The notes: generated by a model not told the origin, from the letters alone. A stretch of DNA of 64,000 nt from Methanobrevibacter ruminantium M1 (GCF_000024185.1 NC_013790.1:1759501-1823500); one strand, 5' to 3'; positions 35,916 to 46,490 are shown, numbered from the stretch's first letter. Translations and numbers: made by a program.

Positions 35916-37376
35916 TTAGATACCTCTTCTTTGTGAAATGTTTAAAGTAGGAGAGTCGGAATTATCTGCACGACTTAAATCAAAAGAAGATTTGTTTTTC
36001 TTTTTCTGTTCGTTAATATATTCGAAAGTGTCTAAAAACTTAGGTTTTTTAGACTTTTCTTCTTTTTCCTTTTCCTCTTCATCTTCACTTTCATCTTCTA
36101 TAGAATCATCTTGAGATTCTTCATCTTCTGAGATCGCTTCATTGATTACTTCTTCAAGCTCATCATCTGAGATTTCTTCAGCTCCATCAAGGACTTCCGC
36201 CTCATCAAATATTTCTGCTTCAGACTCTTCAAGGACATCGAATTCCTCTTCATCATCCTCTTCATTAAGGGATTCTGCATCTTCGTCTAATTCGATGATA
36301 TCCTCTTCAATAAAATCAGAATCCTCATCGGAATCATCCATGAACTCTTCGGTTTCTACTTTTTCTTCTAATTCTTCTATTGCGAGCTCATCTTCATCAT
36401 CTTCAGAATCTGCATAATCAATTTCTTCTTCGGAATCCAAATCATCTTCAGAGTCATCAAAATCTTCATCATCTGAAATATCTTCAGAATCATCAAACTC
36501 TTCATCAGAGTCATCAAGTTCTTCAGAATCATCAAACTCTTCATCCAAGTCTTCTTCAGACTCTTCTAAAGCCATCTCTTCAGCAATTTCTTTTTCAACT
36601 TCATCTCTGAAATCTTGAATTTCAGGCTTTTTCAAGCCTTCTTCAAAGGATTCTTCAACAATCTCTTCCTTTTCTTCCATGACTTCAGTTTCCTCTTCTG
36701 GAAGTTCTCCATCAATAAGCAAGCAGAGCTTGTTTTTAACTCTGTCGGTTAAACCAGAGGTATGAGCTTCTCTTTCGATTAATTTAATGGTATTCTTAAC
36801 GATTTGTTCCATGTCTTCATTACCTTTAACCCAAACAAGACCATTCTGACCTACAACAATCTTACAGCCAGTTTTATCCTTGATCATGTTAATCATAGAA
36901 CCTTTCTTACCGATTAAACGAGGGACTTTGGTAGGAGCGATGTCTACAATGACTCCTCCTCTAAACTTGCCCATTCCACGGCCTTTCAATCCTAACTTAA
37001 CCTTCTTGACCTCATCGACATCGACGATTCTTAAGAAAAGAACGTCACCGATATCGAAAACTCTACTTAATTCCTTTTTCTCTCTTCCGAATACTTCAGA
37101 TGCCGGCAAGATTCCAGAGTAAGGTGAGTTAATGTCAACTCCCCACATTGAAAATCTTACATCATCGATTTTACCGATGACAACATCTCCTTTTTTCGGA
37201 ATGTATTTGCTTTTTAGAGGAATTACACTTATCTTCTTGTTTCTTAAAGAAACCAACCCTAAAAGTTTGGAACATATTTTTCCATCATCTTCAAAGGTTC
37301 CTCTTCCTGAATAATAATCATCCTCTGCCAATAATTCTCCAGGAACTACTAAATCTTTCTCATTCACATATATCAT
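35916..37376 (-). CDS. rrp4: Exosome RNA-binding protein Rrp4 with long acidic tail
   Basis: About 486 residues. The first 230 or so are Rrp4: N-terminal [17 protein letters not shown], an S1 domain, and a KH domain with [20 protein letters not shown]. It caps the exosome and binds RNA. The C-terminal 255 residues are extremely acidic Asp/Glu/Ser repeats ending in a Lys-rich stretch. Normal archaeal Rrp4 is about 220-240 residues. TATA TTTATATAC lies at about 37404-37395, so I use the ATG at 37376 rather than 37391; the transcript may be leaderless. Confidence 0.9.
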   Translation of the reverse strand: MIYVNEKDLVVPGELLAEDDYYSGRGTFEDDGKICSKLLGLVSLRNKKISVIPLKSKYIPKKGDVVIGKIDDVRFSMWGVDINSPYSGILPASEVFGREKKELSRVFDIGDVLFLRIVDVDEVKKVKLGLKGRGMGKFRGGVIVDIAPTKVPRLIGKKGSMINMIKDKTGCKIVVGQNGLVWVKGNEDMEQIVKNTIKLIEREAHTSGLTDRVKNKLCLLIDGELPEEETEVMEEKEEIVEESFEEGLKKPEIQDFRDEVEKEIAEEMALEESEEDLDEEFDDSEELDDSDEEFDDSEDISDDEDFDDSEDDLDSEEEIDYADSEDDEDELAIEELEEKVETEEFMDDSDEDSDFIEEDIIELDEDAESLNEEDDEEEFDVLEESEAEIFDEAEVLDGAEEISDDELEEVINEAISEDEESQDDSIEDESEDEEEKEKEEKSKKPKFLDTFEYINEQKKKNKSSFDLSRADNSDSPTLNISQRRGI

Positions 37377-37592
37377 ACATATACTTCCCATATAAGTATA
37401 TAAAAATATTCAACTACATAAAAAAGCAATTAATAATAAATTAAGCTTTAAATCAAAATTAAAGTATTCATACAAATATAAACTTAAAATCAAAATTAAA
37501 GTATTTTTATTGATTATAATAATTTACACCTATATTTAAAATTTATACAAATATACACTAAAACATCTACAATCATTTGATAAAAGCTTAAA

Positions 37593-38297
37593 TTATTTAA
37601 TTACTTTAGTTTCAGCTTCTCCTCCTGAGATGGAAGCCATTTTATGATTAAAATCATCTTGAAGACCGCCAGGCATTTCAACAATTGCAATCCAAGAACC
37701 ATCTTGTTGCCATTCTTCATTCAAGATTGTTCCAAATGGACGAATTGCAGAATAGCCATTGCCTGCAGCAGTGCTAGGCAATCTGACAGCCATTTTTATC
37801 TTTTCAAATTTAATTGGAATTAAAACTTTAATTGCCTTTAAAGTTGTTTGAACCTGTTCATCCACTGATTTGAAAGCATCAATCTTAACTTTAGATTCGT
37901 TCATTGCATTCTCTATCCTGACTGCCGGATGAGGAAGACCTGTTTGAGGGTTGATTCCCTCTCTTGCTATCTTAGCAACTACTTGCTTTCTCTTATCCTC
38001 TTGCATCTGTCTTCTTTGCTCTGCAGTCAGCTGAACATTTCCCTTATGAAGGATCTGCTCTGCAACTTCCAAAACGTCTGTAGTGTCAAATACCTTTCTC
38101 ATGGATTCCTCTGAAGCCTTGTCACCTTTTTTGGAATCTTTAAATATTTCCTCTACAGCTAATATCTCTTCAATATCAATTTCTTTTTCATTATCAGGAT
38201 TTCTAAAGTCTGCAGCTAAATCAGGATCAACTAAAATCTCAAACTTTTCACCGTAAGATTCTAATCTTGCAATAATAGCATCATCTATATTAACCAT
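37593..38297 (-). CDS. Ribosome maturation protein SDO1/SBDS
   Basis: This 234-residue protein has the SBDS N-terminal domain ([16 protein letters not shown]) and the conserved region [19 protein letters not shown]. It helps release the anti-association factor from the 60S-like subunit. The start follows TTGGTGA. It is between rrp4 and psmA, as in other archaea. Confidence 0.93.
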   Translation of the reverse strand: MVNIDDAIIARLESYGEKFEILVDPDLAADFRNPDNEKEIDIEEILAVEEIFKDSKKGDKASEESMRKVFDTTDVLEVAEQILHKGNVQLTAEQRRQMQEDKRKQVVAKIAREGINPQTGLPHPAVRIENAMNESKVKIDAFKSVDEQVQTTLKAIKVLIPIKFEKIKMAVRLPSTAAGNGYSAIRPFGTILNEEWQQDGSWIAIVEMPGGLQDDFNHKMASISGGEAETKVIK

Positions 38298-38343
38298 GAC
38301 TATTCACCAATCCAATATAATTTGATACTCTTTTATACATCCA

Positions 38344-38518
38344 TATAGTTAAAAACTAAATAAATGCTAATAAATAGTTAAAAACTAAATGAATACTAAT
38401 TAAATAGTTAAAAACTAAATGAATACTAATTAAATAGTTAAAAACTAAATAAATGCTAATAAATAGTTAAAAACTAAATGAATACTAATTAAATAGTTAA
38501 AAACTAAATAAATATAAT
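38344..38518. repeat. Tandem array of about 30 bp units
   Basis: About six units of AGTTAAAAACTAAATGAATA plus CTAATTAAAT, with two alternating variants. No spacers. Rest of 38298-38648 is AT-rich without a gene. Confidence 0.85.
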
Positions 38519-38648
38519 AATACATTATGTAAATAAAATAAATATAATTAATAAAAATATATAAATATAAAAAGATAAATGAGTTCTAAAAATAAAATAA
38601 AGAACCCACAATCAAAAAAATAAAATTTAAAAGAATTTAAGAAAAATC

Positions 38649-38792
38649 CTACATCATGTCAACAATTTTTCCTAAATGCCTATGCCTATCAAAGAAATCT
38701 GAAGGCACAACAAACATTATTCCCTTCTTTGCGGTTTTTCTAGCAGTTTTGCTAAGAATAACCTTTTTTATGATTAGTTTTTTTACTGACAT
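38649..38792 (-). CDS. 47-residue basic protein between SBDS and psmA
   Basis: The frame reads MSVKKLIIKKVILSKTARKT, then KGIMFVVPSDFFDRHRHLGK and ends at a TAG at 38649. A TTGAT-type ribosome site lies five bases before the ATG. It is very basic in its first half. No family recognised. The codon use and ribosome site look real, and the gene is in line with its operon neighbours. Confidence 0.55.
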   Translation of the reverse strand: MSVKKLIIKKVILSKTARKTAKKGIMFVVPSDFFDRHRHLGKIVDMM

Positions 38793-38868
38793 TTTTATCA
38801 ATTAATATTTTTGAACTGGGAAAATGAATTTTCCCATTCAATTGACAATCGAATGAATCGTCTTGCCT

Positions 38869-39753
38869 TTATTCTTCAGCAGAATCTTTATCTTCAGAAG
38901 CTTCTTCTTCAGAAGTTTCTTCTTCAGATTCTTCAGCAGCGTCTTCTGCTTCTTCTGATTCCTCTACTGCTTCCTCTACTGCTTCTTCTTCAGCTTCTTC
39001 TTCTGGCTCTTCCTCTTCAGCATTTCTCTCAAGAAGATCTTTTACATAGCCAGAAACTTCCTCATCGGAAAGCTTTCTATAAGCTTGGGTTGCAACTTCA
39101 ATTACAGCTATTTCGACGCTGTCTTCAGTTGTTCTGCCTTCAGTAGCTTCATAAAGTGCATCTAAGCCTAAGTTGATTGCATCTTCCAAGCTTAAGTCTT
39201 CTTCATATCTTTCTTCAAAGACATCTACAGCAGCTTGCACTCCAGAACCAATTGCAGTTGCCTTATATTCAATTAAGGCTCCGCTTGGATCTGTTTCATA
39301 TAATCTAGTTTCTTCGCCATTAACTCCGCCTATAATGAGTGCGGAACCGAATGGTCTAACACCCCCATTTTGTGTATATAATTGTTTTAAGTCACAGATC
39401 TTCTTAGCAAGTCCCCCTACAAGAATAGGTTCGTTGTAAGTGATCTTATTAATCTGAGATTCGATTCTAGCTCTTTCAACCAAAGCTCTTGCATCAGCAA
39501 CTAATCCGGAAGTGGCTACGCCAATGTGGTCGTCGATTTGGAATATCTTTTCGATTGACTTTGCTTCCACTAATCTGCTGACGGTTCTTTTATCTACAAT
39601 AAGGACCACGCCGTCTTTTGACTTAAGACCTAAGGAAGTGGTACCTCTTTTTACAGCTTCTCTTGCATATTCTACCTGGAAAAGCCTTCCATCTGGGCTA
39701 AATACAGTAATTGCTCTGTCATAACCTGCATTCTGTTGTTGTAAAGGTTGCAT
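38869..39753 (-). CDS. psmA: Proteasome subunit alpha with acidic tail
   Basis: 294 residues. It has the alpha-subunit N-terminus GYDRAITVFSPDGRLFQVEYAREAVKRGTT and the rest of the 20S fold up to about residue 245. The final 50 or so residues are nearly all Glu/Ala/Ser/Asp. The usual archaeal length is about 240-260. Heptameric alpha rings gate the proteasome; the C-terminal tail would point outside near the ring surface. The start follows AGGTGAT. Confidence 0.93.
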   Translation of the reverse strand: MQPLQQQNAGYDRAITVFSPDGRLFQVEYAREAVKRGTTSLGLKSKDGVVLIVDKRTVSRLVEAKSIEKIFQIDDHIGVATSGLVADARALVERARIESQINKITYNEPILVGGLAKKICDLKQLYTQNGGVRPFGSALIIGGVNGEETRLYETDPSGALIEYKATAIGSGVQAAVDVFEERYEEDLSLEDAINLGLDALYEATEGRTTEDSVEIAVIEVATQAYRKLSDEEVSGYVKDLLERNAEEEEPEEEAEEEAVEEAVEESEEAEDAAEESEEETSEEEASEDKDSAEE

Positions 39754-40642
39754 CTAATATCACCTATCTTTTTAAAATAATTTTTTTTAAAATTTAAAAT
39801 CTTTTAAAATATTTTTTTAAATTTAAAATCTTTTAAATATATTAAATATTATAAATTTAATAATTCAACTGTCTTAGGAAAATAACCAATAATCAAGAAA
39901 CTATTAAAGTGAATATCAGTTTAATCCAATCAATTCATAATACAAAGACATATCTATTTTATTCATTCAAAAAAAGCTTAAAATTAAAACTTCAATTATT
40001 TTTCATGACTTAATAAAAAGAATCTGATAAGTTTCAATAATTAATTGATTGTTTAATTGGATACTTTTTGTTATAGTCTACGAATTCATTATCCTAATAA
40101 AGAATAATTAAAAATCAATCTTTTCAAATCAAATAATCCATTATATTTTCCATCTACGATTCTAAATTACGGCATTAAAAAAATAAAAGTTTCACCATAA
40201 TTTATATTTAAACATTCTTTGAATTAATAAAAAATAAACCAAACATTCTGTTATTTGGCAAATATGTTGTATTGATATTTCTGTTCAATAATATATTATT
40301 ATAAAGTTATTTATAAAGTTAGTGTTTTTATTCTATAATGTTTAAAATAATATTTCTATAGTTCACCATGTTAAACTTAAAAAAGAGATAAAAAATAAGG
40401 AAAATATAAAATTATCAAAATATTCAAAAATGACTTAAAACCGTGAAATATTTAATAATTGTGCTTGATTTTTAAAAAAACTTATATAAAATAAGATTTA
40501 TAATAATAAAATAATAATACTTATATAAAAAATAATTGTTTTGAATGTGTGAAACAAATAATTAATAAATAAATAATAAGTAAACAATTTAATTAAACAA
40601 ATAAAAGATAATTAAAAGCATATTTATCATCTGAGGCATAAT
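39754..40642. other. Divergent intergenic region, psmA and adhesin promoters
   Basis: AT-rich. At 39779-39840 a TTAAAATTTAAAATCTTTTA unit occurs twice. A TATA (CTTATATAA, about 40491) lies in front of the adhesin gene, whose ATG follows GAGG. I see no other gene. Confidence 0.5.
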
Positions 40643-42886
40643 ATGAACTTTATGAAAACAAATCTTAAAAAAACAACAATCATATTGGCACTGCTGATGG
40701 CCATTTTAATTTTATCGATTGGAGCCATCTCTGCAAATGATTTAACATCAGCAGATTCAAATGTAGATATGAATAATGATTTAAACACAAATTTGGATAG
40801 CAATGATATAATCGCCAATTCAAACAGCAATTCAATTGATGCTGAAATTGATGAAGCAAACTATTCAAATCAAAGAGCAGATGCCAAGGAAAAGTTAAAG
40901 GAAAGCAATTCATTAATAGAAAACGAAAATACTGAAGGCAATACACAAATAGAAGATGAAAATTCAAGCCCTTCAAATAAAACAGATACATCAATATCAA
41001 TTGAAACAAACAGCATAGAAAGGGGATCCGATTTAACAATCTATCTAAAGGACATAAATGGAACTGGAATAGCAAATGAAAAGCTATCAATCCAAATAAT
41101 AAACAAGACCTACACAAGAACAACAGATTCAAAGGGCTCTGCCCTTTTTAAAATAAATCTTGCATCTGGAAAATATCCTATAGCAATATCCTACAATGGC
41201 AGCGAAGATTATGAATCATCATCAGATGACTTCAACATAAGCGTTTCCCCTATGAAAACAAAGATCAATATGCTCAGCAATTCCATTGTAAACGGAAGGA
41301 AACTAACTATAGAATTGTTGGATAAGAACAACAATCCATTAAAATACAAAAAGATCTCCATTATCCTAAATAAAAAGCTATATAATCTCACCACAGGCAA
41401 AGATGGAAAGGTTAGCTTAAACATTAATCTGAATCCTGGAAAATTTCCTATCCAAATAACTTTCAGTGGAGATGCAAACTATCATACAGTATCTAAAAGC
41501 TCTGCGATTGATGTATATAAATTAAAAAGCAGCTTTACAGTTCCAAAAACATCAATCATAAAAGGAAAATACTTATATGTCTATTTAAAAGATAGCGAAG
41601 GCAAAGCAATCCCATCCGCAAAGGTTGCCTTCAAGATCAATGGAGTAAGCTCCACAAAAACAACAGACAAGAACGGAAGAATCAGCCAAAAGATAGGCCT
41701 TAAGGTAGGAAACTATACCGTCCAGCTCAACTATAATGGAGACAAGTCCCATTTGAAAAAAGTCCAAAGCTTTAAGATTCGCTCTTGCAACTCCAAAACA
41801 AAATTCACTGTAGCTAATTATACAGTGGTGAGAGGAAAATACCTAAGCGTCTATCTGAAGGATTCAGAAAACGCCAATCTTGCAAATAAGAAAGTGACCT
41901 TCACATATCTTAAAAAATCATATACAAAGACAACAGACAGCAATGGAAAAGCCAGCCTAAAGATGACAGAGGCAGGAACAACTACCGTCAATCTTCAATT
42001 CAAGGGAACAGGCCCATATCTAAAGTCAAGCGCAAATGTCAAAATCAAGGTACTAAAAAACACAACAGCAGATATCATTGCAAAAAACCAGACAAGACAC
42101 TTGAACGGCAGTTCCACAATAAGGTATTATGTAAAGCTTACTGACAATAACGGAAATCCAATAGAAAATGAAACAATAGAGCTTAAGGTCAGATGCAATA
42201 ACATAACAACAGGAAGCGGAAACAAGATTACTAAAAAGACCATCGTATTAAGCTCAGATAACATAATTAACAAGAGCGAAGACAAGAAGCTCCTAAACGA
42301 GATGGCAAAGATCCTCAGGGCAAAAGGATATAAGGTAATCGTTTCCGGAATCGGACCTAACTATCATGTAAGCGATGTAAGGGACTATTCCAATGTCTGC
42401 GTATTCAGCCTTGTAGGAGGAGTCGACAGCGGAATGTTTGTTGACATGTCACACAGCTACTATAAGAACTACCTTAAAAAATACAAGAACCAGTTCGTAT
42501 TGGGATGTGTAGCCCCTCCGGTATATCTTAATTTAGGTAATATGACCTGGCTTAAAAGGGCTCATGATGATGACTACAGTCCGAAAAGCTTTAAAGGACT
42601 TTATTATCCAGGAAAGTACTTCAATACAGTGACTAAACTGGATTATGTCTATGGTGATGGTGCTGAAGAGCTTGTCAATAATTTCTTAAACTATGCAAAA
42701 AAAGGTAAAAGCATAGACCTTGGACAGTCAGTACCTAAGACAACTACAACTTATAAGCTCACTACAGACAAGAATGGAAATGCTTATGTCGATTTGCAAG
42801 TAGGCACTTATACCATTTCCTCATCTATATTAGGCAATAATTATAAGGTTGACACCCAAACAAGCAAGGTAAATGTGATTAAGTAG
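40643..42886 (+). CDS. Adhesin-like surface protein with Ig-like repeats and inserted domain
   Basis: 747 residues. A signal peptide (LALLMAILILSIGAISAND) and a disordered Asn/Asp/Ser part (to about residue 110) come first. Four Ig-like/Big-type repeats follow (about 112-485, each with a TTDSNGKA-type turn). A fifth repeat is split: its first half is at about 490-530 and its end at 697-747. Between them is an alpha/beta domain of about 160 residues (IVLSSDNIINK, GYKVIVSGIGPNYH, FVLGCVAPPV), which I do not recognise. No C-terminal anchor is visible. A strong terminator follows. Confidence 0.82.
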   Translation: MNFMKTNLKKTTIILALLMAILILSIGAISANDLTSADSNVDMNNDLNTNLDSNDIIANSNSNSIDAEIDEANYSNQRADAKEKLKESNSLIENENTEGNTQIEDENSSPSNKTDTSISIETNSIERGSDLTIYLKDINGTGIANEKLSIQIINKTYTRTTDSKGSALFKINLASGKYPIAISYNGSEDYESSSDDFNISVSPMKTKINMLSNSIVNGRKLTIELLDKNNNPLKYKKISIILNKKLYNLTTGKDGKVSLNINLNPGKFPIQITFSGDANYHTVSKSSAIDVYKLKSSFTVPKTSIIKGKYLYVYLKDSEGKAIPSAKVAFKINGVSSTKTTDKNGRISQKIGLKVGNYTVQLNYNGDKSHLKKVQSFKIRSCNSKTKFTVANYTVVRGKYLSVYLKDSENANLANKKVTFTYLKKSYTKTTDSNGKASLKMTEAGTTTVNLQFKGTGPYLKSSANVKIKVLKNTTADIIAKNQTRHLNGSSTIRYYVKLTDNNGNPIENETIELKVRCNNITTGSGNKITKKTIVLSSDNIINKSEDKKLLNEMAKILRAKGYKVIVSGIGPNYHVSDVRDYSNVCVFSLVGGVDSGMFVDMSHSYYKNYLKKYKNQFVLGCVAPPVYLNLGNMTWLKRAHDDDYSPKSFKGLYYPGKYFNTVTKLDYVYGDGAEELVNNFLNYAKKGKSIDLGQSVPKTTTTYKLTTDKNGNAYVDLQVGTYTISSSILGNNYKVDTQTSKVNVIK

Positions 42887-42937
42887 TAAAAGCATTTAAA
42901 TTAGTTAAAAAAAAGCAAAATAAGTAAAAATTAGTTT

Positions 42938-42980
42938 AATTATCTTATATTTTCATATAAGATAATTTTTTTCTTTTTTT
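42938..42980 (+). terminator. Terminator of the adhesin gene
   Basis: AATTATCTTATAT (42938-42950) and ATATAAGATAATT (42955-42967) form a perfect 13-bp stem with loop TTTC, then TTTTTTCTTTTTTT. Confidence 0.8.
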
Positions 42981-43095
42981 TAAGATATTTTATCTTTAGC
43001 CATTTAAAAAAACAGACATTATTAAATTCTTTTTTTAAAAAAATATAAGTTGTTCTATTTTTAAAAAAAAACATAACATTCTTCTTTTTTAAAGA

Positions 43096-43473
43096 TTATT
43101 CGTCAATGAACTTATTAATGCCAGACTTAACAGTTCCAGATATTCCAATCGTATTTATGGATATCTTTTTCTTATTATATCTGTTTAAAGTGGCAAGTGC
43201 AGAGCGAACATCATCTTCATAAGATCTTTGACATCTTAAGACTGTCTTATAATTGAATACAGGCTCATTATTATAGATAGTTTCTTCAATAGGATAGTGT
43301 CTCATGACCCATAGATTGAAGTTACTTGAATGGTTCTCTCCCCAATATCTAATGCAAGCGTCCCATATATAGTGAACTATATCATCTTTGGAAAGTTTTA
43401 CTTCAGACTTTACATCCAGAATAAGATAATGGTGATTCTTACGAAGGGTGGGAGGCAGGACCTTAAGCTTCAT
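43096..43473 (-). CDS. rnp2: Ribonuclease P protein component 2 (Pop5)
   Basis: This 125-residue protein begins LKVLPPTLRKNHHYLILDVKSE and has the Pop5/Rpp14 fold (IRYWGE, NLWVMRHYPIEE, TIGISGTVK). It is a protein subunit of RNase P, which trims tRNA 5' ends. Its ATG overlaps the TGA of the Rpp30 gene by four bases (ATGA), so the two are translationally coupled. Confidence 0.92.
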   Translation of the reverse strand: MKLKVLPPTLRKNHHYLILDVKSEVKLSKDDIVHYIWDACIRYWGENHSSNFNLWVMRHYPIEETIYNNEPVFNYKTVLRCQRSYEDDVRSALATLNRYNKKKISINTIGISGTVKSGINKFIDE

Positions 43474-44441
43474 AATAAATCCTCCTTTTCAAGAGATTCG
43501 AACTCAACATCAGTAAATTCATCTTCAGATTCCCCAACAAAAACTTCATCTTCTTCATCATAATCGGAGAAATCATCTTCAGATTCATCACAATCAAAGA
43601 AATCATCTTCTTTTTGAGATATTGCTTCATCAAAACATTCAGACTCTTCAAATTTAGGAGTTTTTGAATCAATTTCAGTAAAATCACTTGCTCCTTCAAT
43701 CACTTTAACTCCCTTAATAACCATGTTCTTTCTTTGGCGGTTAAAGTCAATTATCTCCCTTGGATAGTAATAGAATCCATTATAAATCTCTTTGTCTGAA
43801 AATCCTATTGACTTAAAGAAGCCGACTATATCCTTTGTTGAGCGAATGTCATAGATTGATTTGGAATCAGTTGTCAGAATGATAGGAAAATTATATTTCC
43901 TATGAAACATCATTATTTCCTTAAAGCTGCTGATTATATTAGCCCTAAACTTCAGGCTGTTCTTTAATACGTCACGGAAGCATAATTCGATAGCCACATT
44001 GTTTCGGGCTGCTTCCTTAGCCAATACATGATTCATGCCGGAATCCCTTCTTTTATAATATGGGCGGGACAATACATCCATCCTATGGTTTTCACATACG
44101 CTACGGTTTACCTTTAAGTCCCCGCCTAAAGCACTCATATAAGAGCAATTGTTCCTATATTTGTTTACAATCTTTCTTATCTCATTTGAATTGGCATTCT
44201 GAATGTTGATTCCCATGGAAATCTCTATGGACTGGCTGTTGTATTTGTTTCTATAGCTGTCTTTCCATTCAAAAAGAGATATTTCCTCAAGCAAATCATC
44301 CTTATAGGATAAGGCTTCCTTATAATGGTCTTGGGAATAATTTAAATTAAGATAATCCCATCCGAACTTATAGGCCTCTTTGATTAGAGCCAAATCGTTA
44401 TTGTAGTCTGTTCCTCTTATGTTCAAGTCATGGAATTTCAT
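43470..44441 (-). CDS. rnp3: Ribonuclease P protein component 3 (Rpp30) with acidic tail
   Basis: 323 residues. The first 240 or so are the Rpp30 TIM-barrel (KFHDLNIRG, SRPYYKRRDSGMNHVLAKEAARNNVAIEL). The last 80 residues are Asp/Glu/Ser/Phe-rich and acidic. The usual length is about 230-250. It is an RNase P subunit and the partner of Pop5. The start follows AAGGTAAT. Confidence 0.92.
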   Translation of the reverse strand: MKFHDLNIRGTDYNNDLALIKEAYKFGWDYLNLNYSQDHYKEALSYKDDLLEEISLFEWKDSYRNKYNSQSIEISMGINIQNANSNEIRKIVNKYRNNCSYMSALGGDLKVNRSVCENHRMDVLSRPYYKRRDSGMNHVLAKEAARNNVAIELCFRDVLKNSLKFRANIISSFKEIMMFHRKYNFPIILTTDSKSIYDIRSTKDIVGFFKSIGFSDKEIYNGFYYYPREIIDFNRQRKNMVIKGVKVIEGASDFTEIDSKTPKFEESECFDEAISQKEDDFFDCDESEDDFSDYDEEDEVFVGESEDEFTDVEFESLEKEDLL

Positions 44442-44616
44442 AATGATTACCTTTAATTAGTTTTAAAAATAGAAAAAAAATCAGTTAATAATTTTTAAAA
44501 AATCAAATTTGTTCATATAAATATTTATTAAAAGTATTTTAAATAGTTTAAAGTTTGAAAGCATTTAAAAATGAAAATGATTAAAAAGTTTTCGATGTCT
44601 AAAATATTAATTAAGA

Positions 44617-44705
44617 ATTTATAATACCATCTGGAAAGACCTCTTTAATCTTTCTTAACTAAGCATTTATAATATCCTCTGGGAAGACTTCTTTAATCTT
44701 TTTTA
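44617..44705 (-). repeat. In-frame duplication of the last codons of the RNA-binding gene
   Basis: The last 14 codons and stop (KKIKEVFPEDIINA) at 44659-44705 are repeated just after the stop as RKIKEVFPDGIINS plus TAA at 44617-44658. The duplicated piece is still in frame but lies behind the first stop codon. Confidence 0.85.
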
Positions 44706-45099
44706 ATGCAACTTCCTTTTTAGCCGGATATGCAGCTATCTTTATCTTTAGATGTATGCTGTCTCCACCATCCAATATTTCCCATTCCTCATCTAATGCC
44801 TTCTCTTTGGATAATCTTAGGAAGAGATTGCCTTTTTCATCCATCTTTCTATCCAAATCATTATATAGCTTGATTAATTGATCTTCTCCAATGGATTCGA
44901 TAAGGGTGTTTAAGAACTCTTTGGTTTCTCTCTTTTTGGAGATGGCTCCAGTTAGAATAAGCATCTTCTCTTCGAGAAGCCCCTCTGCCTCTTCAGCTTC
45001 AGGCTCTGCTGTTGGAAGTATATTGAGTAGGGCTTCTAAAACCTTATCCTTATCTTCATTTTCATAAATAAAAACACGATATCTGATATTATGAATCAT
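44659..45099 (-). CDS. COG1325-type RNA-binding protein (exosome-associated)
   Basis: About 146 residues. It starts MIHNIRYRVFIYENEDKDKV and has HLKIKIAAYPAKKEVALKKIKEVFP at the end, as in the archaeal COG1325 family of predicted exosome/RNA-binding proteins with a dsRBD-like fold. I use the ATG at 45099 after AGGA rather than the earlier TTG. It lies between L15e and RNase P genes, as in other methanogens. Confidence 0.8.
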   Translation of the reverse strand: MIHNIRYRVFIYENEDKDKVLEALLNILPTAEPEAEEAEGLLEEKMLILTGAISKKRETKEFLNTLIESIGEDQLIKLYNDLDRKMDEKGNLFLRLSKEKALDEEWEILDGGDSIHLKIKIAAYPAKKEVALKKIKEVFPEDIINA

Positions 45100-45242
45100 A
45101 ACTAACAATCCTAATTGAAAATTAAAAAGAATAAAATTTGAATATAAAAATCATAAAATAAGCATTAAAATTAATTAAAAGTAGAAAAAATAGTTGTTAA
45201 AAAAAATAAAAAAATAAAAAGAAAAGAAAAATTAAAAAAAGA

Positions 45243-45794
45243 TTATTTTAATCTTTTTTCACTGCCTTTTCCTCCATTTCTACGGCCACGGCCTTTTTTA
45301 CCAGCACTGGTTAAGCCTCTGAGAGCTCTGCTTCTGTGCTGTTTTTCACAAATCCAGTTGATTTTTGGGTCGTTTTTAATGGAAGGACTTTGTGGGTCTA
45401 CTAAGATAACTTCAAAGTATTTGTATTTTCCGTCAGACCATACCCAGTAGGAGTTTAATACTTCCATGTTAGGGTATTTCTTAGCAACACGTTCTTCTCC
45501 GATCCTTTGAATGGATTTAGCCATGGTTATTTTGTTTACACCCATTCTTTTTGGTCTACGACCGTGTTTGAAACGAGTTTTTCTACGTCCACCACGTCTA
45601 ACTTTTACTCTTACAACTACGAAACCTTTTTTAGCTCTGTAACCGAGAGATCTTGCACGATCGATTCTGGTTGGCCTGTCGATTCTGGTAATTGCAGGTT
45701 GTTTTCTCCATTTAGGAACTCTTTGCCACATAAGTTCCCTTACATAAGACTCATCTGGATTTTTCCATGCATCTCTAATATATTTGTACATCAT
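45243..45794 (-). CDS. rpl15e: 50S ribosomal protein L15e
   Basis: This 183-residue, very basic protein has [44 protein letters not shown] and a C-terminal [13 protein letters not shown]. It is a large-subunit protein of archaea and eukaryotes. The start follows GAGGT; two adjacent ATG codons make the first Met uncertain by one residue. Confidence 0.95.
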   Translation of the reverse strand: MMYKYIRDAWKNPDESYVRELMWQRVPKWRKQPAITRIDRPTRIDRARSLGYRAKKGFVVVRVKVRRGGRRKTRFKHGRRPKRMGVNKITMAKSIQRIGEERVAKKYPNMEVLNSYWVWSDGKYKYFEVILVDPQSPSIKNDPKINWICEKQHRSRALRGLTSAGKKGRGRRNGGKGSEKRLK

Positions 45795-46233
45795 TTATAT
45801 AACCTCTTGTTCAGCTTTTCGCCACATCCAAAGGACAATATTTAAAATGTGTTTTGATTAATCGTTTTAGTTTAAATAAATTGAATTAATAAATTGTTTA
45901 AAACAATTTGAGGTATCATTCTTAATTTTTGAGTTTTACGTTTTTAATTAATTATTTAATTATTAATCAAATTTTAAATATTATAGTCCCATAAGAGTTT
46001 AATAATACACGTTAAAAATTAGTTTTAATGCAAAGGCATGATAAAACTTATAGTAAAATTTCTAACGTAATTATATATTTACAAGTAATCATTTAAAAAG
46101 TTTTTGTATAAAATTAGAGTTTCCTAAAATAAAATAAGGATTTTTATAGAATTTATTAATTTTATGAAAAAAAGTCTTGAGTACAGAAAATTTTTTAAAT
46201 AATTTTAAAATATACGAACAAATATATTTTCCA
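45795..46233. other. Intergenic AT-rich DNA upstream of rpl15e
   Basis: No gene is visible. It should hold the L15e promoter. Confidence 0.5.
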
Positions 46234-46261
46234 TAAAAAAAAGTGGAGTAAAAACTCCACT
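46234..46261 (-). terminator. Strong intrinsic terminator of the small-peptide transcript
   Basis: On the minus strand AGTGGAGT-TTTT-ACTCCACT is a perfect 8-bp stem followed by seven or more T. It is the most bacterial-like terminator in the window. Confidence 0.75.
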
Positions 46262-46406
46262 AGCAGGATTCAATTTTAAAAATTTAAAATTGAAAATCTT
46301 AGTACTTATATAAATATAGTAAAAACTATTATTTAAACTTTCTTAAATTTTCAGATAGGCAAAATAAAAAATCAAATAATTTAAATTACATTTTATTAAA
46401 TTTTAT
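46262..46406 (-). other. 3' part of the small-peptide transcript
   Basis: The minus strand has a TATA-like TTTATATAAG (about 46315) that could start a second, about 50-nt RNA. An inverted repeat TTCAATTTTAAA...AAAATTGAA and ATCCTGCT (46269-46262) follow. ATCCTGCT is complementary to AGCAGGAT in the leader of the small ORF (46536-46529). Confidence 0.35.
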
Positions 46407-46490
46407 TTATAACAAAATCAAATAAAGAGTAACTTGAATAAATGCTAATAAAATAAAGAAAATACTTAATTCTAAAAGAAAATCCATCAT
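46407..46490 (-). CDS. 27-residue hydrophobic peptide
   Basis: The ORF has a full consensus ribosome site (GGAGGTGAT at 46503-46495) four bases before ATG. It encodes MMDFLLELSIFFILLA followed by FIQVTLYLILL, a single membrane helix with almost no charged residues. A TATA-like sequence lies at about 46612-46602, giving a leader of about 90 nt with a CAGGA/TCCTG hairpin. Single-helix peptides of this size are typical of type I toxins or small membrane regulators; no family recognised. Confidence 0.6.
   Translation of the reverse strand: MMDFLLELSIFFILLAFIQVTLYLILL

Noticed and set aside
36142-36610. Ser-rich and Gln/His-rich plus-strand frames inside rrp4
   Set aside because: They are shadows of the acidic GAA/GAT/TCT repeat codons of the Rrp4 tail.
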